Origin: Stenopsyche tienmushanensis
Taxonomy: Eukaryota > Arthropoda > Insecta > Trichoptera > Stenopsychidae
NCBI GenBank assembly: GCA_008973525.1
Contig: WACJ01000117.1
Span: forward strand, 682,001-746,000
Direction: 5' to 3'
DNA: 64,000 bases
Below the pieces are notes generated by a model that searched no databases, had not been told where the DNA came from, and saw only the letters and a list, made by a program, of their open reading frames with translations. Shown here piece after piece: positions 11,620-22,199 of this stretch (positions are counted from its first letter, which is position 1; each line of letters begins with the position of its first letter). The translations under genes were made by a program, and so were the position numbers.

Positions 11620-11895
11620 ATACATTCCAGTCGGGACACGGGCTAATTGGGGACTCGTTGGTTAGGTTTGGGCTTTCAACAACTTCGTATTGTCCATTCT
11701 GTGGACATTTTCAGGCATGACGTCCGATCGCGAGGCGTTCCTTCCTTGTATCAGTGGTCTGAAATTCGGTCCGGTTGGACACGGAAATCTTATGGCCATT
11801 CCTTCTAATTATAGGGCATTTAGAGCTTTTTGTAAAAGTTTTGGGAGAAAACGCATCCCCGGGGCGATCTCCATCGGGTCTTAGAGGTCCTTTTT
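11620..11895 (+). pseudogene. R1-like ORF2 C-terminal fragment
   Basis: The plus strand reads FQSGHGLIGDSLVRFGLS, then CPFCG, and after a frameshift MTSDREAFLPCISGLKFG, GHGNLMAIPSNYRAFRAF and CKSFGRK. This follows the order of the R1-like protein at 22860-23166: GHG block, CxxC knuckle, then the SDREA and CKSFG-type tail. It is the longest of the short R1-like fragments here and carries both the knuckle and the C-terminus. Confidence 0.6.
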
Positions 11896-12377
11896 TGTGA
11901 CCGGTAGCGATTAGTGGGTTCGCACCCTTTTTTTTCGGGGCCGCAAGTGAAACTCAAAACTTTTGCCTACACTATACAACATATATTCATATAATTATTT
12001 TCATCTATTTAATTTTTAAGCAGCTTTCATCTACAAAAATATATATATATCCTAGCCTAAGAATCTCAAAGTAAAATTAGAATCTTTAGCTAGCTTTCCC
12101 CTTGCTTAGAGCGCAAGTGACTGCAAGAAGTGGAGAAGGAGCGTGTTTTTGCAGACATGGAATTTTAATTTCACGGTTTTGTTCACCGTTCAGTGTTAAA
12201 TTTTCAGTGTAAAAACCTGGTACCGTTGCTACATGTCGTGGTGGATTTATGTTTCGGAGAAGAATTATAGGCACGCCAATTTTCAATGTTAAAATAGCCC
12301 ATTCAAATAGCTTTTTTATATAGAATGAAAGACTAATTGAATGTTGTTCTAATTTTACGAAATTAGAATATATGAAT
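11896..12377. other. unassigned sequence
   Basis: No feature recognised. A short minus-strand frame at 12086-12286 has no domain. Confidence 0.4.
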
Positions 12378-12515
12378 GATTGATTTGTTAAATGGCATTA
12401 TCGCCTCTCGGCATAGTTGATAAAAGGCTTTGTTTACCTTAGCAAAGCGGATCAGACAGATGGATAGACGGACACACATTGATTTTTATATATATAGATA
12501 GATAATAATTAAAGC
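12378..12515 (-). repeat. Helitron-like repeat fragment
   Basis: Inverted, it starts tatatataaaaatcaatgtg and tccgtctatcc, matching the unit start at 1534 and 62690. The adjoining ctcggcatagttga and ggctttgtttaccttagca resemble 25195-25275. So two dispersed copies of this segment exist. No terminus is preserved. Confidence 0.35.
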
Positions 12516-14207
12516 TATGTCGTTACGTTGCGTTTCCCGTATCTACCGATAGTACCCAAAAAGCGCACATATGCGTAGCCCGACGGGAATGCGTTAATAT
12601 TAATGTATGAACATTTGGCATTTCATTATACAATTAGCTGATATGAAGTAAATACATTTATCAAAATGTATGGTTAAAGCTCACTTTAAAAACATGGTGT
12701 CCCTTAATAACACGTCCCTCATTTAAGATTAAGGCTTTCTGAGTTGCCATCCTGTCGCCAAACTTTTTATGCGAAGGATTTGATTTTCAGCCTGGCGAGA
12801 TTTATTCGGTCAGGTGATTGATGAACATGGATTAAAGAAAGCATGGACTTTCATTCGCTTCTTCCCTTTAATATTAAATTTGGGCAAAAAAATAAGAACG
12901 ACCCCAAAATTCTCCGCCATTTTTATGATTTCTTTCCTTTTTAGTATAAGCAAAAATCGGTTTTTACATCATAAATGATATTTAACTTTGTTCTAAACTC
13001 AATTTTTGTTTTAGCCATAATAATATGTTGCAACCATTGACCCTATGAATAAACCATGCCTTCGAGCAATATTACCGAAAATAATTGATATAATGTAATT
13101 GCCAATACGAAAGAATAATAATATACTCCACGAGTAATTGGTATTTAAATGTTATCTATGATCGAATCTGGAGGTCATGGACATGTGCGCCGAATTGTCG
13201 ATTGTGAGCTTCATTTAAATTCGTTGTTTCTTTTGTAGCATCGTACAGAACCACTCAAGTAAGATTCAGGTTCAAATATCAGCAAATCAACAAGGATTGC
13301 GAAAATAAATTAGAAAATGTGTCGAATCGAAGCATGTCAAACGCCACAAAGAGTGTTGAATGATAAAAGCAACAAATAGATGCGATTGAAATGTGACGTT
13401 GAAGATGTGTGCTCCAAATACCTTGGATTTTAAGATTAACAAATATTTCAATCTAATGGTGGACATGCTTGATAGATTGTTGATGTTATTTGACGTATTT
13501 TGTAATTATTCGGACGCTTGCCTAGAATTCAGATTTAAATCCGCGGTACGATCTTATCTCATCGAGGGCAGGGCTATCGCTTTTTTCATCCACATACACA
13601 ACAAATAAATATTGAGATCATCAACAGGTGTATCTATCCATTACCATCTAGACACATTGTACTGAAGATATGACTCAGTGAACAAGCATCACGATGTTAA
13701 CAAAAAAACCTGGAATCTGGAAGACTTGAGGTAACCATTGCGGGAATTCATGGAACTGGACTTCGATGAAAAGGAGCAGTTGATGACCATATCGAACAAG
13801 CAACCAAAAAGTATTATTGTCGCACAAGAAGAAACATTCGGGTCTATTTATGCGATTGAAACAGATTTATATTATATGAAAATGCGTTCACTCATTTAAA
13901 TATACTATTTAAAATAAAGAACGTAAATCATTGACGTTATATTATGGGGCACGCCACATGAACGTTCGGAATTCGTAGTTGAGAATTAAAACGACATAGC
14001 ATTTAGGAAACATAATAAATTCAATCAAAATAATTTCTATTGGCTTCAATAGTTATTAGCCAATAAAAAACCCCATTGTTTATTCTATTTTTATAAAAGT
14101 TTGTACTTTTATGACCAATAAATTATTTAAATCTTCAAAAGACACAACCGCGATCCTTGAAAATCATTGAAAACAATAGAATTGGTATCACTGACCGTAT
14201 TTAAATA
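12516..14207. other. unassigned sequence
   Basis: gcgtagcccgacgggaatgc followed by gttaat at 12574-12598 looks like a TTAA-type right end. tcgagggcagggctatcgc at 13562-13580 and the following tatctatccattaccatct belong to the short repeat noted at 4742. No gene is recognised. Confidence 0.35.
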
Positions 14208-14246
14208 CGAGGCTCATCCAAAAATTAAGGTTACAATATGTGTGTA

Positions 14247-14791
14247 TTAGGTTGAGTCATAAATAGTTGCCGGCGCATAATTATTCGGTTTTATCCCTTG
14301 ATAAGTAATCCGTAATGATGATTATAGGGTATCATTAGATAGGTATGAGTCCCATCAGTCTTTCGATAGAAGTTGACCGTGTTATGTCTTATGTTATAGT
14401 ATTTTTTTACCCGTAAAATGGAAAATCAAAATGTGCATTTTCGTCATATAATGCTTTGGGAGTTTAAAAAAAGGCAATAGTGGTACGGTTACGGCTAAAA
14501 AATAAGCGATATATACGGCGAAGGAGCAAAAGAGCTTGATAAAGATCAATCACTATTAATTCTGTTCTTCGCAGATGAAAAAATAAGTGAATCACGCTTT
14601 TGAAAATTTCTTTTCATTTAAATATACTGAATTTTATGAAGAGGGTATTGATAAGTTACCAGCAAAATGAGAGAAAGTATTCACTAATAAAGATGAATAT
14701 GTAATAGAGTAATATTGCTTGTTGTTTTGTTAAAGTTAAAGCTAAATAAATGTTTGAAAAAAAATCGGCAATTATTTATGACTCGACCTAA
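14247..14791 (+). mobile_element. internally deleted second-family mariner nested in copy B
   Basis: The ends are TTAGGTTGAGTCATAAATAG on the left and, inverted, TTAGGTCGAGTCATAAATAA on the right. About 24 of the first 26 bases match. TA flanks both sides (14245-14246 and 14792-14793). Length is 545 bp against the usual ~1.3 kb. A start at 14418 gives MENQNVHFRHIMLWEFKK before a stop, then YGEGAKELDKDQS in another frame. The C-terminal remnant FYEEGIDKLPAK, EKVFTNKDEYVIE ends near 14708. These are the N- and C-terminal blocks of a mariner transposase with everything between removed. Confidence 0.85.
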
Positions 14792-15261
14792 TAGCATCGA
14801 AAAATGCTTGTATTTAATTGAAATTCACAGGATGCTTTACAAATATATTACACTATTTTTCAACGTAATCGTCGTCGAGATCGAAACATTTCTGCAGTTG
14901 AAGAATCAACTTTTGTATGCTAGTATCATAGACTTCCACCGCTAGCTCTTTTTGGATACTGGAATGTAGTATACACTCATGTCTCATCCCCTGTCACGAT
15001 AGAGTTCAGAAAAGATTCTCCCATTTTGACGGTGTTCTGGTATGAACATTTTGGGAAACAAGGAGACTTCCAGAAATGTTAAGAAATTCTTCGTGATGGT
15101 CGTCAAGCATCACACAGCGGTAATTTCGCACTTGTTCTTTAATTTTTTGTACAAGTTCGTCAGAAATTACTGATGATGATGATGATGAGTATCAGTACGA
15201 TCTTCTCTGAACAACCTAACCCATTCGTGATATGTTGTTGACTCATCACTAGAGATACGTG

Positions 15262-15360
15262 ATTATCGCGTTTTGCGATAAATGCGAAATAGAAGCGATA
15301 AATGCGATAAATGCGAAATTGTTGCGAAATTATTAAAATATGCGAATAGATGCGAAATTT
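15262..15360 (+). repeat. hAT left subterminal repeats
   Basis: Within 100 bp of the left end the hexamer-like unit tgcga(a/t)a occurs at least seven times: ttgcgataaatgcgaaat, agcgataaatgcgataa, atgcgaaattgttgcgaaat and atgcgaatagatgcgaaat. Clustered subterminal repeats are known transposase-binding sites in hAT elements. Confidence 0.65.
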
Positions 15361-15966
15361 TATTAAAACTGATAAATATTTTTTCCAAATATCGTTTATC
15401 TTGAAAAATAACTAAGATAATCTTCCCAGACTCTATGCTCAACTCTTGTCCATAGTCTATGATGTCACACACTTAGGTTGGTACTTGTTTTGTGTCATTT
15501 GCGTGGTTGTGAGGTTAAGGCACGTATCGTAATTATTCATAACATTGTTTAATTATACTACTTGGTGAGTTTTTTTTCACAATTTGAACAATGTCACGTT
15601 TTAAAAATTATCCAACGTTTGTTAATCAATAAAATATATGTTTTAGTCTCAAGAATATGGGTCGAGTAAATGTCGGTATTAAGACTTTGACGTACACAGC
15701 CGTCAAATCCCATCATGCGTCAGCAGATAATACTTGCTTTTTGCGCCAGATAAGTCAATGCATACCGTCTTCGTGGACACTTCAAACCGAAAACAAACGT
15801 AAGCGCCTCAAAAACTCTCAAACTTCTCAGAGAATTGAAATGAGGCATATAACGCTACTGTCAACAATAAATGTCATTGATTCAAAACGATAATAATTGT
15901 GTGTTTTAGCGATGGTTTAACTCCAATTTTACGTTCATAATTTACGAAAATCGTTATTCCAGACGT

Positions 15967-17032
15967 GTGCATCAACCAGTTAAAGAGAGAGCTATAGCTT
16001 ACAAGGCAGATGGGTTTTATATAAATGATAAAAATATTTTAATATGCAGGCATTGCAATTGTCAGTTAGATTGGAAAAAGAAAGACAATTTAACAAAACA
16101 TATCCAATCAAATGGACACAAGAAGAAAGCTTCGACACCTGTCACAAGTAAGACTCATCAATCGACAATAGCAAATATAATAGATAGACGACAAGAAAAG
16201 CCGATATTCATTAAAAATACGGTTAGCACGTGTCTCAAAGCCAACATACCCCTGGAAAAGTTGAATCATTCTGCGGTGAAAAAATATTTTTAGAAATATG
16301 TACAGGGATCGAGTGATTTGCCATGTGCAGATCAATTAAGAAGAACGCATGTTCCATTATGTGGAGCAGATATGAAGAAAGAAGTCATGGAGAAAATTAA
16401 AAACATACCTATCGTAATAGTGGTCGATGAAACTTCAGACAAGATGGGGCACTGTGTTTTTGACGTTTTATTTAAAACAGTGCTACCTGCCAGTGAACAA
16501 AATGTCTACTTGGCATCATGTAATTTTTTGGATGTGGCAAATGCTACTACATGTTCGCAAACAATAGTAGATACTCTCAAAGAATATGAAATTTCATATT
16601 CGGACATATTAGGATTTGTCTCGGACTTGGCGCCCTACATGATTGCGTGCCATAAAAGTCTCAGTGTTTTAATTGGAAATAAAATGCTACATTTTAAATG
16701 CTGGGCTCACAAAATTAGTTAAGTGGGAAAACCACGAAGAATTCGGTAATGCAGCCATTCAATCAATTTGGTGTCCTGCAAATAGTGTTGATGTAGAAAG
16801 GTTTTTCAGTTCATATAATTTAATTGTGAACGATCGACATACTAGATTGAAAGAATCATCAATAGAAACATGCTCGATGATAAATTTTAATAATTATGTA
16901 AATTTAATTGATGTTTTTCTATTTTTAAATAATTTCAAATGTTTTTTACAATATATGTATGTATATTTTTTGCAAATTATGTTTAAATTAGACTATTTAA
17001 CTTCAAATTTGTGTTTAAGAAATAGATGCTAA
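15967..17032 (+). pseudogene. hAT transposase remnant with CGGBP1-like N-terminus
   Basis: The frame holds a C-x2-C-x14-H-x5-H finger (Cys codons at 16045 and 16054, His at 16099 and 16117), then LKANIPLEKLNHSAV and, after a TAG stop at 16291-16293, DQLRRTHVPL. The finger and these two blocks match the order in CGGBP1, a domesticated hAT-derived protein. Next come VDETSD (first catalytic Asp, 16426), VSDLAPYMIA (second Asp, 16624) and CWAHK (16699-16713). There the central transposase is deleted and the frame shifts by one to SIWCPANSVDVERFFSSY, the hATC dimerisation domain. The catalytic Glu is missing. The ATG is unclear, and an in-frame stretch runs back to 15910 after a ttttag acceptor-like site. 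Confidence 0.85.
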
Positions 17033-17120
17033 ATAGATGCTAAATTTTGTTATTTTATTTGCTCCAAAACGCTAAATTCAAAAATATAAACGCTATTTTT
17101 TTTTTAAATAGATGCTAAAA
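17020..17120 (+). repeat. hAT right subterminal repeats
   Basis: atagatgctaaatagatgct, then acgctaaat, acgctatt and aatagatgctaaaaa give at least five copies of (a)gatgctaaa or cgctaaa within 110 bp of the right end. The core is tgctaaa here but tgcgaaa at the left end. Confidence 0.6.
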
Positions 17121-17335
17121 ACACGTATCTCTACTCATCACATAACAACAATAAACCTCCACGAGCTTCCGATGGATATTCACGGCGGTATTGTTCTGCA
17201 TTGCAAAAAAGCAGATGACTGCGTGGATCTCGCACAGTCGGGAGACGGCGAGAACATGCGACGATCTCTCCATCGGATGAATTTACTGTGACTGAACAAA
17301 ATGGCCGACAAACAAGCGGGACCACACAAGAAAGA

Positions 17336-18125
17336 ACTTATTCATATAGTTTAAAATCAGAATAAGAGTTGCGGCCCTGCCGTCGATGATAAATATACAC
17401 AGCTGAATAGTTGTACCTAACGGTGAGGTTCAACCACCATCCAATATTTTTTTGGATCATCCTACAGTGCTTTGGATGCACTTCACATCACAATTACATT
17501 AAATTAGGGTTATACCACGGTATTTCCCTTTACGGTGTAATCGATTTACATTCCTGTTCACATCTTAATCGTTATCTTTCATATCTCATCGGCGCTGTGT
17601 GAGGCTATTGTCTCGCCTATTGTGGTCGAAGATCACCTTCGGGTCTCGCCTGGACCGCATCGATTCTCTCACGATTGCCACAATGATGGGCCACCAAGAA
17701 ACAAACAGGTAACCGAGTTGGACGTCTTCCATCTTCATTGCCGCACTTGGGACACCGAGCGCAGAGAAGCTCAACCTGGAAGCATCCAGGGCCCAACAAA
17801 GCATCAATTCAACTAGCACAATTAACTACGTACTAATCGACTTATATCCGGATGGTATTCTTCTCGAAGCAATTGAAATTTCTTGGGAGCCATCCAAAGA
17901 GAGTTGTCCGGGGAACGCAGCCGATATGCGAGACATTTGTAACGGGATAAGGATCACTAACCCCCGATCTGTGATTCAAAAAGTTATTTCCAGGATGGAT
18001 TCTTGAGATTCCATTAATTTATCGGTGATGTCTTGATTGTCTGACAGCCATGCTAATGCGACCGTCTGGACGCAATTTATTTAATATGAAAATTAATTTC
18101 GAAGCTTGTAATTGAGATCGAACTA
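17336..18125. other. mostly unassigned sequence
   Basis: Apart from the possible non-LTR fragment at 17625-17800, nothing is recognised. Confidence 0.35.
17625..17800 (-). pseudogene. possible non-LTR retrotransposon C-terminal zinc knuckle
   Basis: A minus-strand frame reads CARCPKCGNEDGRRPTRLP, then VCFLVAHHCGNRERIDAV. The CPKCGNED followed by C and H residues resembles the C-terminal CxxC-x(n)-H-x4-C knuckle of non-LTR ORF2 proteins. It is short and differs from the R1-like family elsewhere in the window. It could be chance. Confidence 0.25.
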
Positions 18126-18150
18126 TTAGGGGGACCCGAAAGTATTCGAA
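18126..18150 (+). repeat. Tc1-like terminal sequence
   Basis: TTAGGGGGACCCGAAAGTAT follows TA at 18124-18125. Related ends occur at 43412-43436, 46224-46246, and at both sides of 59069-59795. Confidence 0.4.
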
Positions 18151-18334
18151 CATTTAGTAAAAAAAGTTCATATTTATTTAATCAATTCGGATTAGGGGTC
18201 AGAATTGGGAATCTTTTCGAGAAAGCAGATTTGGAAATCGTGAGGGTTTGGAATGGGAAATAAATTATAATATAGAATACAATATCATTAATGATTGCAA
18301 ACATAGAACTGACTATATATCGAAAATTAAAAGC

Positions 18335-18865
18335 ACGGATTCCGGACAGTTTTAGGATGCTCATGATTCCCAGGATTAGTAAACGTAATTCCGAAAAATT
18401 CGGGATTGAAATTTTTATCTAATAGAAATCGTATACCTCACCAGCACGTTGAAGGCTACTAAATCGAGATCGCCGAAATCTGGACGCTTGAAAACAGTGG
18501 CGTAACTAGTAATAAGCGAGCTTGGGCGACACCTAGGGTTAGTAACTGTCTAATCTGTATACATATATACAGTACACATATGTTTTTCAAATTATATTAA
18601 CCTTTCCGGTGATGTATTTACTACACATCGACTCTAATAATGGGAATATCGATATGAAATATAATAGATACGGGGTTCAGAATTTTTGTATTCCTCCGTA
18701 ATATAATTACGAATCACATCGAAGTATTATAGTATATAAGTATTCATCTGCAGCGACGGAATTAAATAATTTGTTTGGAAATTGGGAGTTTTGCGAGTTT
18801 TAATCTGTGTCGCAGCAGAAAGAAATTTTATCAGTCACATTGATGGTGTGATACGAAAATAAATA
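18335..18865 (+). repeat. hAT-MITE family, partial copy
   Basis: From ccggacagttttaggatgct through gtggcgtaactagtaata and gatatgaaatataatagata to gtcacattgatggtgtgata it follows the order of 39830-40330 and of 27602-28615 inverted. Both TAGGGAATCC termini are missing. It is inserted in or next to the repeat whose second copy lies near 20680. Confidence 0.6.
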
Positions 18866-18869
18866 TGTG

Positions 18870-19082
18870 TAAAAAAATATGACGGAGACCACATCAAAAT
18901 TTGAATAAACGTAATTGTAGCGTGGGGTAAATAAACATCCCTGCGCGAAGCCAAGAGTCGACCGAGAGTCTTGGGCGTGGGAGGATGCATTATTTCCGCC
19001 GCTTTTCCAGTGTTCTCGCAGCTTGGATCTATTTCTTCGTGGAAAGGCAAAGATTTTGTGAAATTCTTTGAGGTATTGAGCA
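18870..19082 (+). repeat. repeat D, copy 1
   Basis: Blocks catcaaaatttgaataaacg, tgtagcgtggggtaaataaa, ttgggcgtgggaggatgcat and gttctcgcagcttgg match 20846-21140. It lacks the 87-bp segment of copy 2. TGTAGCGTGGGG resembles the start of the LTR at 53955 (TGTAGCGTGGGCG), so it may be an LTR relative. Confidence 0.6.
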
Positions 19083-19379
19083 ACCACCTATATCAAGAAG
19101 AAAAAAGCATCCTGGAATCTCTGTTACACTGCGTCCGCAAGCATAAATAGACTACAAGATTATCCCCTCCCGCTTTAACGTAGATGGACGGAAACACATG
19201 GAATAATAAATTTTATAAACTGAAAATTTTCACTGAGTTACTTTAATTTTGATATAGTAAACATAAGAAGCTTTTTATCCGACGACTGACAAAATTTCAT
19301 TTCTCAGTGCGTTCCCATGGACGACAGACGACTCAATAAGACCATAATAATATTTATCGATTTCAAGCTTTAACAAATG
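19083..19379. other. unassigned sequence
   Basis: Nothing recognised. Confidence 0.35.
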
Positions 19380-19600
19380 CATTATTCTGTTATTAAAACT
19401 GAAGAAACACATGTAGTTATGTTTACGTGAAGTAATTAACGAAAATTGTGTGCTATCAACGGTGTTAAGGGTCATTTATTGATACACAAGCTTCATTTAC
19501 GCTGCGCGGTCCTGAGATAAAAATGGATTTGTATAGAAGATAAATATAGTGACTACGTTTACATCAATTTAAAATTAACTCACTAATAAAAGACACGAAT
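19380..19600 (+). repeat. dispersed repeat PB-A
   Basis: actgaagaaacacatgtagt, tgtgctatcaacggtgttaa, ttattgatacacaagctt and cgctgcgcggtcctgag follow the same order as 4110-4225. Confidence 0.55.
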
Positions 19601-20845
19601 TTTATTCGTGAACGCTCACCCAGCGGGCCACCTGGATGAATGAATCGAACACTTTCGATAATATATGCATAATGTCGAAATGAAGGCATGTTTATCTACA
19701 AAATCATTGTATATATTTGCATTTAATATTATTGTATTAATGTGGATTATTACATTTTCACAGGACCTAGGCTCACAGGATTATAATTGGTTTTAAGGCA
19801 CAAGGTGTTTCCGAGTAAACATCGCCATTATATCCATTAGCTATGGTTATTTAGCTTCGGTCGTTTACTCGAAGGCTCTTACGGAGGGATACGGTCTATG
19901 CTTATATAGTAAAATATCACGACTAGTTTCTATTAGGATTAAATCAATTGGCATACCCACCCCCTTCGATTCCAAAGGCGATATCTTAAAATAACACCCC
20001 ATCTTGATTTATATTCATGCGAAATTTATTTTTAAGCATTTGACAATAGTCATAAATGATAAGGCCCAAACTTTTTAGATGGTCCGACGAAAGCTTCCGA
20101 ATGGGTCCCGGAATAAAACAATAATTTAACGACGGGAAGCTGGAGCCTGTTGCGAAAATCGCCAAGAAATGTAATCGGTACATTCTCGTAAAGAAGTGTC
20201 GTAAAAAACGAAGGAATAAAAAAATGAATTACGTCCCGAATATTAAACCGGAGGACGGCATTACGCAAGGGATGAAAGGGGGATTTTTTTTATATCATAC
20301 GCCAATTTACCATTAGGAAAAAATAGGGGTTAATTTGGACTGCGACTTGAGAAGCGAGCGATTGAAACGACTGGCAAAAAAACGACATTATTAATTAAGC
20401 ATCCGAACATTCGACGAAGACAACGCAACTTTTCGCTTGAATGTTGATGTCTTTGTTTATTTTCAGCTGAAGTAAATTAGCCTCGACGATTTGATTGCAC
20501 AACGAATTGTTGGAAGAGTGGAAAAATTATTTTGTCGAGACACAAATTGGCAGAGGCTTCTCGGTTATGACGCCAGTAACTCAGACCATACAAAAGAACC
20601 CAACGATGTAAGGGCGACTGTTTTACAGGCGGGCGCCAAAAATTGTTTTCTTTAGGGCGTGTAACACCACAGAACGACTGTATATCAAAAATTAAAAGCA
20701 CGGATTCTCTGGAAGAGCGTAGGATTACTTGGGAGGTATGGGGGAGAATTTCTGCCGCGAAGAAAGTGGATTAAAACTCATGAAAAATTATCTTCTTCAA
20801 ATATAGAAGTACTAATCGAATAATATGTCCAAAAAAATAAGATTT
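19601..20845. other. unassigned sequence
   Basis: atcaaaaattaaaagcacgg at 20682-20701 matches 18310-18330 and links this stretch to the partly duplicated block around 18.3-19.1 kb. No gene recognised. Confidence 0.4.
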
Positions 20846-21140
20846 AGACCATATCAAAATTTGAATAAATGTACATAATTGTAGCGTGGGGTAAATAAAC
20901 ACCCCTATGCGAAGCCACTGTTAATCGTTGCAGGTGAAATTCTCGAGATTAACAGCGGTCTCTTCCCATCCTACAAGGGGACGAGGTTAAAATGCAGACA
21001 TAGAGGAAATAAGAAAAAAAAGAGTCGACCGAAAGTCTTGGGCGCGGAAGGATGCATTATTCCCGCCGCTTCTCCAATGTTCTCGCAGCTTGGGTCTATT
21101 TCTTCACGGAAAGGCAAAGACTTTGTGAAGTTCTTTGAGG
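20846..21140 (+). repeat. repeat D, copy 2
   Basis: Same order as 18870-19082 with about 10% differences. An extra 87 bp (about 20918-21022, from tgttaatcgttgcaggtg to aaaaaaaagag) sits between gaagccac and gtcgaccgaaag. It is about 2 kb from copy 1 in the same orientation. Confidence 0.6.
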
Positions 21141-22075
21141 TATTGTATTATTCCCAATATATGAATGAAATTTTATTCGCAAATAACTAACGCATATTTA
21201 TATACAAGTTCACATGCGCGCGCAGCCGTATCCAATACAAAATGCACGATTGGAAATTATAATTTATACTTTACACATGGGATTTGTTTGTCGCACATTC
21301 TTTATTATATATAATTTCGTCGCATTTTCCGCAAAAAAGATCCGCAGGGTGTCAACAATTTGGAACTCGATTTTTATTCGAGATGAAATATTGTCGAGGA
21401 TCCGCGAAATTGCAAAAAATTGCCGGTGAGAAATATCCTGATTAATTTATCAATTGTTTTCTGCTCGAAAAAATATTAAAAATGAGAACCGCGTGCCATT
21501 TCCCTAATTGAAAAGTCCTTCTATTTTGAGATCCCCAATTTTTCAACCGAGCACCACTTGCCTTTGTTTTCCCGGGGATGTTTTTTGTTCATTCGCAAGA
21601 CGATGGGGCTATTAGTGACATCTTGTATTTAACTTTTCTTTAAGGCAAAAACTCCTGATGAATACCATCTTCCCTTGTCCCGTGGCTTAAATTGTAAATT
21701 TCGGGTTTAATCAAGATTTTATTATTTTTTTTTCTCGTGAATAGAATAGGCACTATAGAGAAATTGTTTACTTTAAAATATATAGAAACACAATGGGGGT
21801 GGCAGATTGCCTATCAAAAATGCACTCCTTCGCTTTTGCTAGCGACGCGTCAATATGACACGATTTAAATTGCAAACACGTAAGAGAGATAAATCACGAC
21901 GGATAAATATATTGATTTTCCTCGATTCGAAATACTATATAAAACAGGATAAGCGGCCGTAAATAGGGAATCTTTACGCAAAATCATAATCAAACGTATA
22001 CATGTACCTCGCCATACGCTTGGTATTAAAGACTTTTGATCATATTTTTCGATTATAATCGATTATATATTAATA
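21141..22075. other. unassigned AT-rich sequence
   Basis: No gene or repeat recognised. An open frame at 21214-21429 has no domain. Confidence 0.4.
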
Positions 22076-22078
22076 GAA

Positions 22079-22185
22079 TGGAGAATGTAATTAAAAGTTA
22101 TATGGGAGAAGATAATTGTTCAATGGTTTACTTGGACGTGGCACAAGCTTTCGATAAAGTATGACACCAGTCATTAGAGTTGATG
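22079..22185 (+). pseudogene. non-LTR reverse transcriptase fragment, jockey-like
   Basis: The plus strand reads MENVIKSYMGEDNCSMVYLD then VAQAFDKV before a TGA stop. YLDVAQAFDKVW is reverse transcriptase motif A in the form typical of jockey-clade elements. It stops at about 22185 and is followed by a second motif A of another type. Only about 35 codons remain. Confidence 0.5.
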
Positions 22186-22199
22186 CTTTTTAGCCCTTT

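Larger units (their letters stand above)
15250..17133 (+). mobile_element. hAT transposon, CGGBP1-like family, nested in copy B
   Basis: The 12-bp terminal repeats TAGAGATACGTG are perfect at both ends, and the 8-bp target ctcatcac is duplicated exactly (15242-15249 and 17134-17141). Both are diagnostic of hAT elements. The 1884-bp body carries a broken transposase with a BED-like finger, hAT catalytic motifs and a hATC domain. Short reiterated motifs lie near both ends. It sits inside mariner copy B, so it is younger than that element. The exact duplication and perfect termini suggest a fairly recent insertion, though the coding part was already defective. Confidence 0.92.
14208..17335 (-). 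mobile_element. mariner deletion derivative, copy B, interrupted twice
   Basis: The low-coordinate end starts after TA (14206-14207) with cgaggctcatccaaaaat and taaggttacaat, the same end as copies C and D. The transposase remnant reads on the minus strand: NAEQYRREYPSEARGG near 17150-17210, a WVRLFRED block near 15200, then the C-terminus AVEVYDTSIQKLILQLQKC and FDLDDDYVEK with a stop near 14855. It is split by a second mariner (14247-14791) and by a hAT (15250-17133), both with target duplications. The catalytic middle (YIPVSK then directly AVEVYD) is deleted as in its sister copies. The high-coordinate terminus was not found and the end is approximate. Confidence 0.75.

Noticed and set aside
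11612..11640. ttaatacattccagtcggga looked like the TTAA end at 27155
   Set aside because: The bases encode FQSGHG of the R1-like protein, so the resemblance is accidental.
15657..15893. 78-codon open frame within the hAT element
   Set aside because: No similarity to the hAT N-terminus. It could be a 5' exon or leader but there is no evidence for it.
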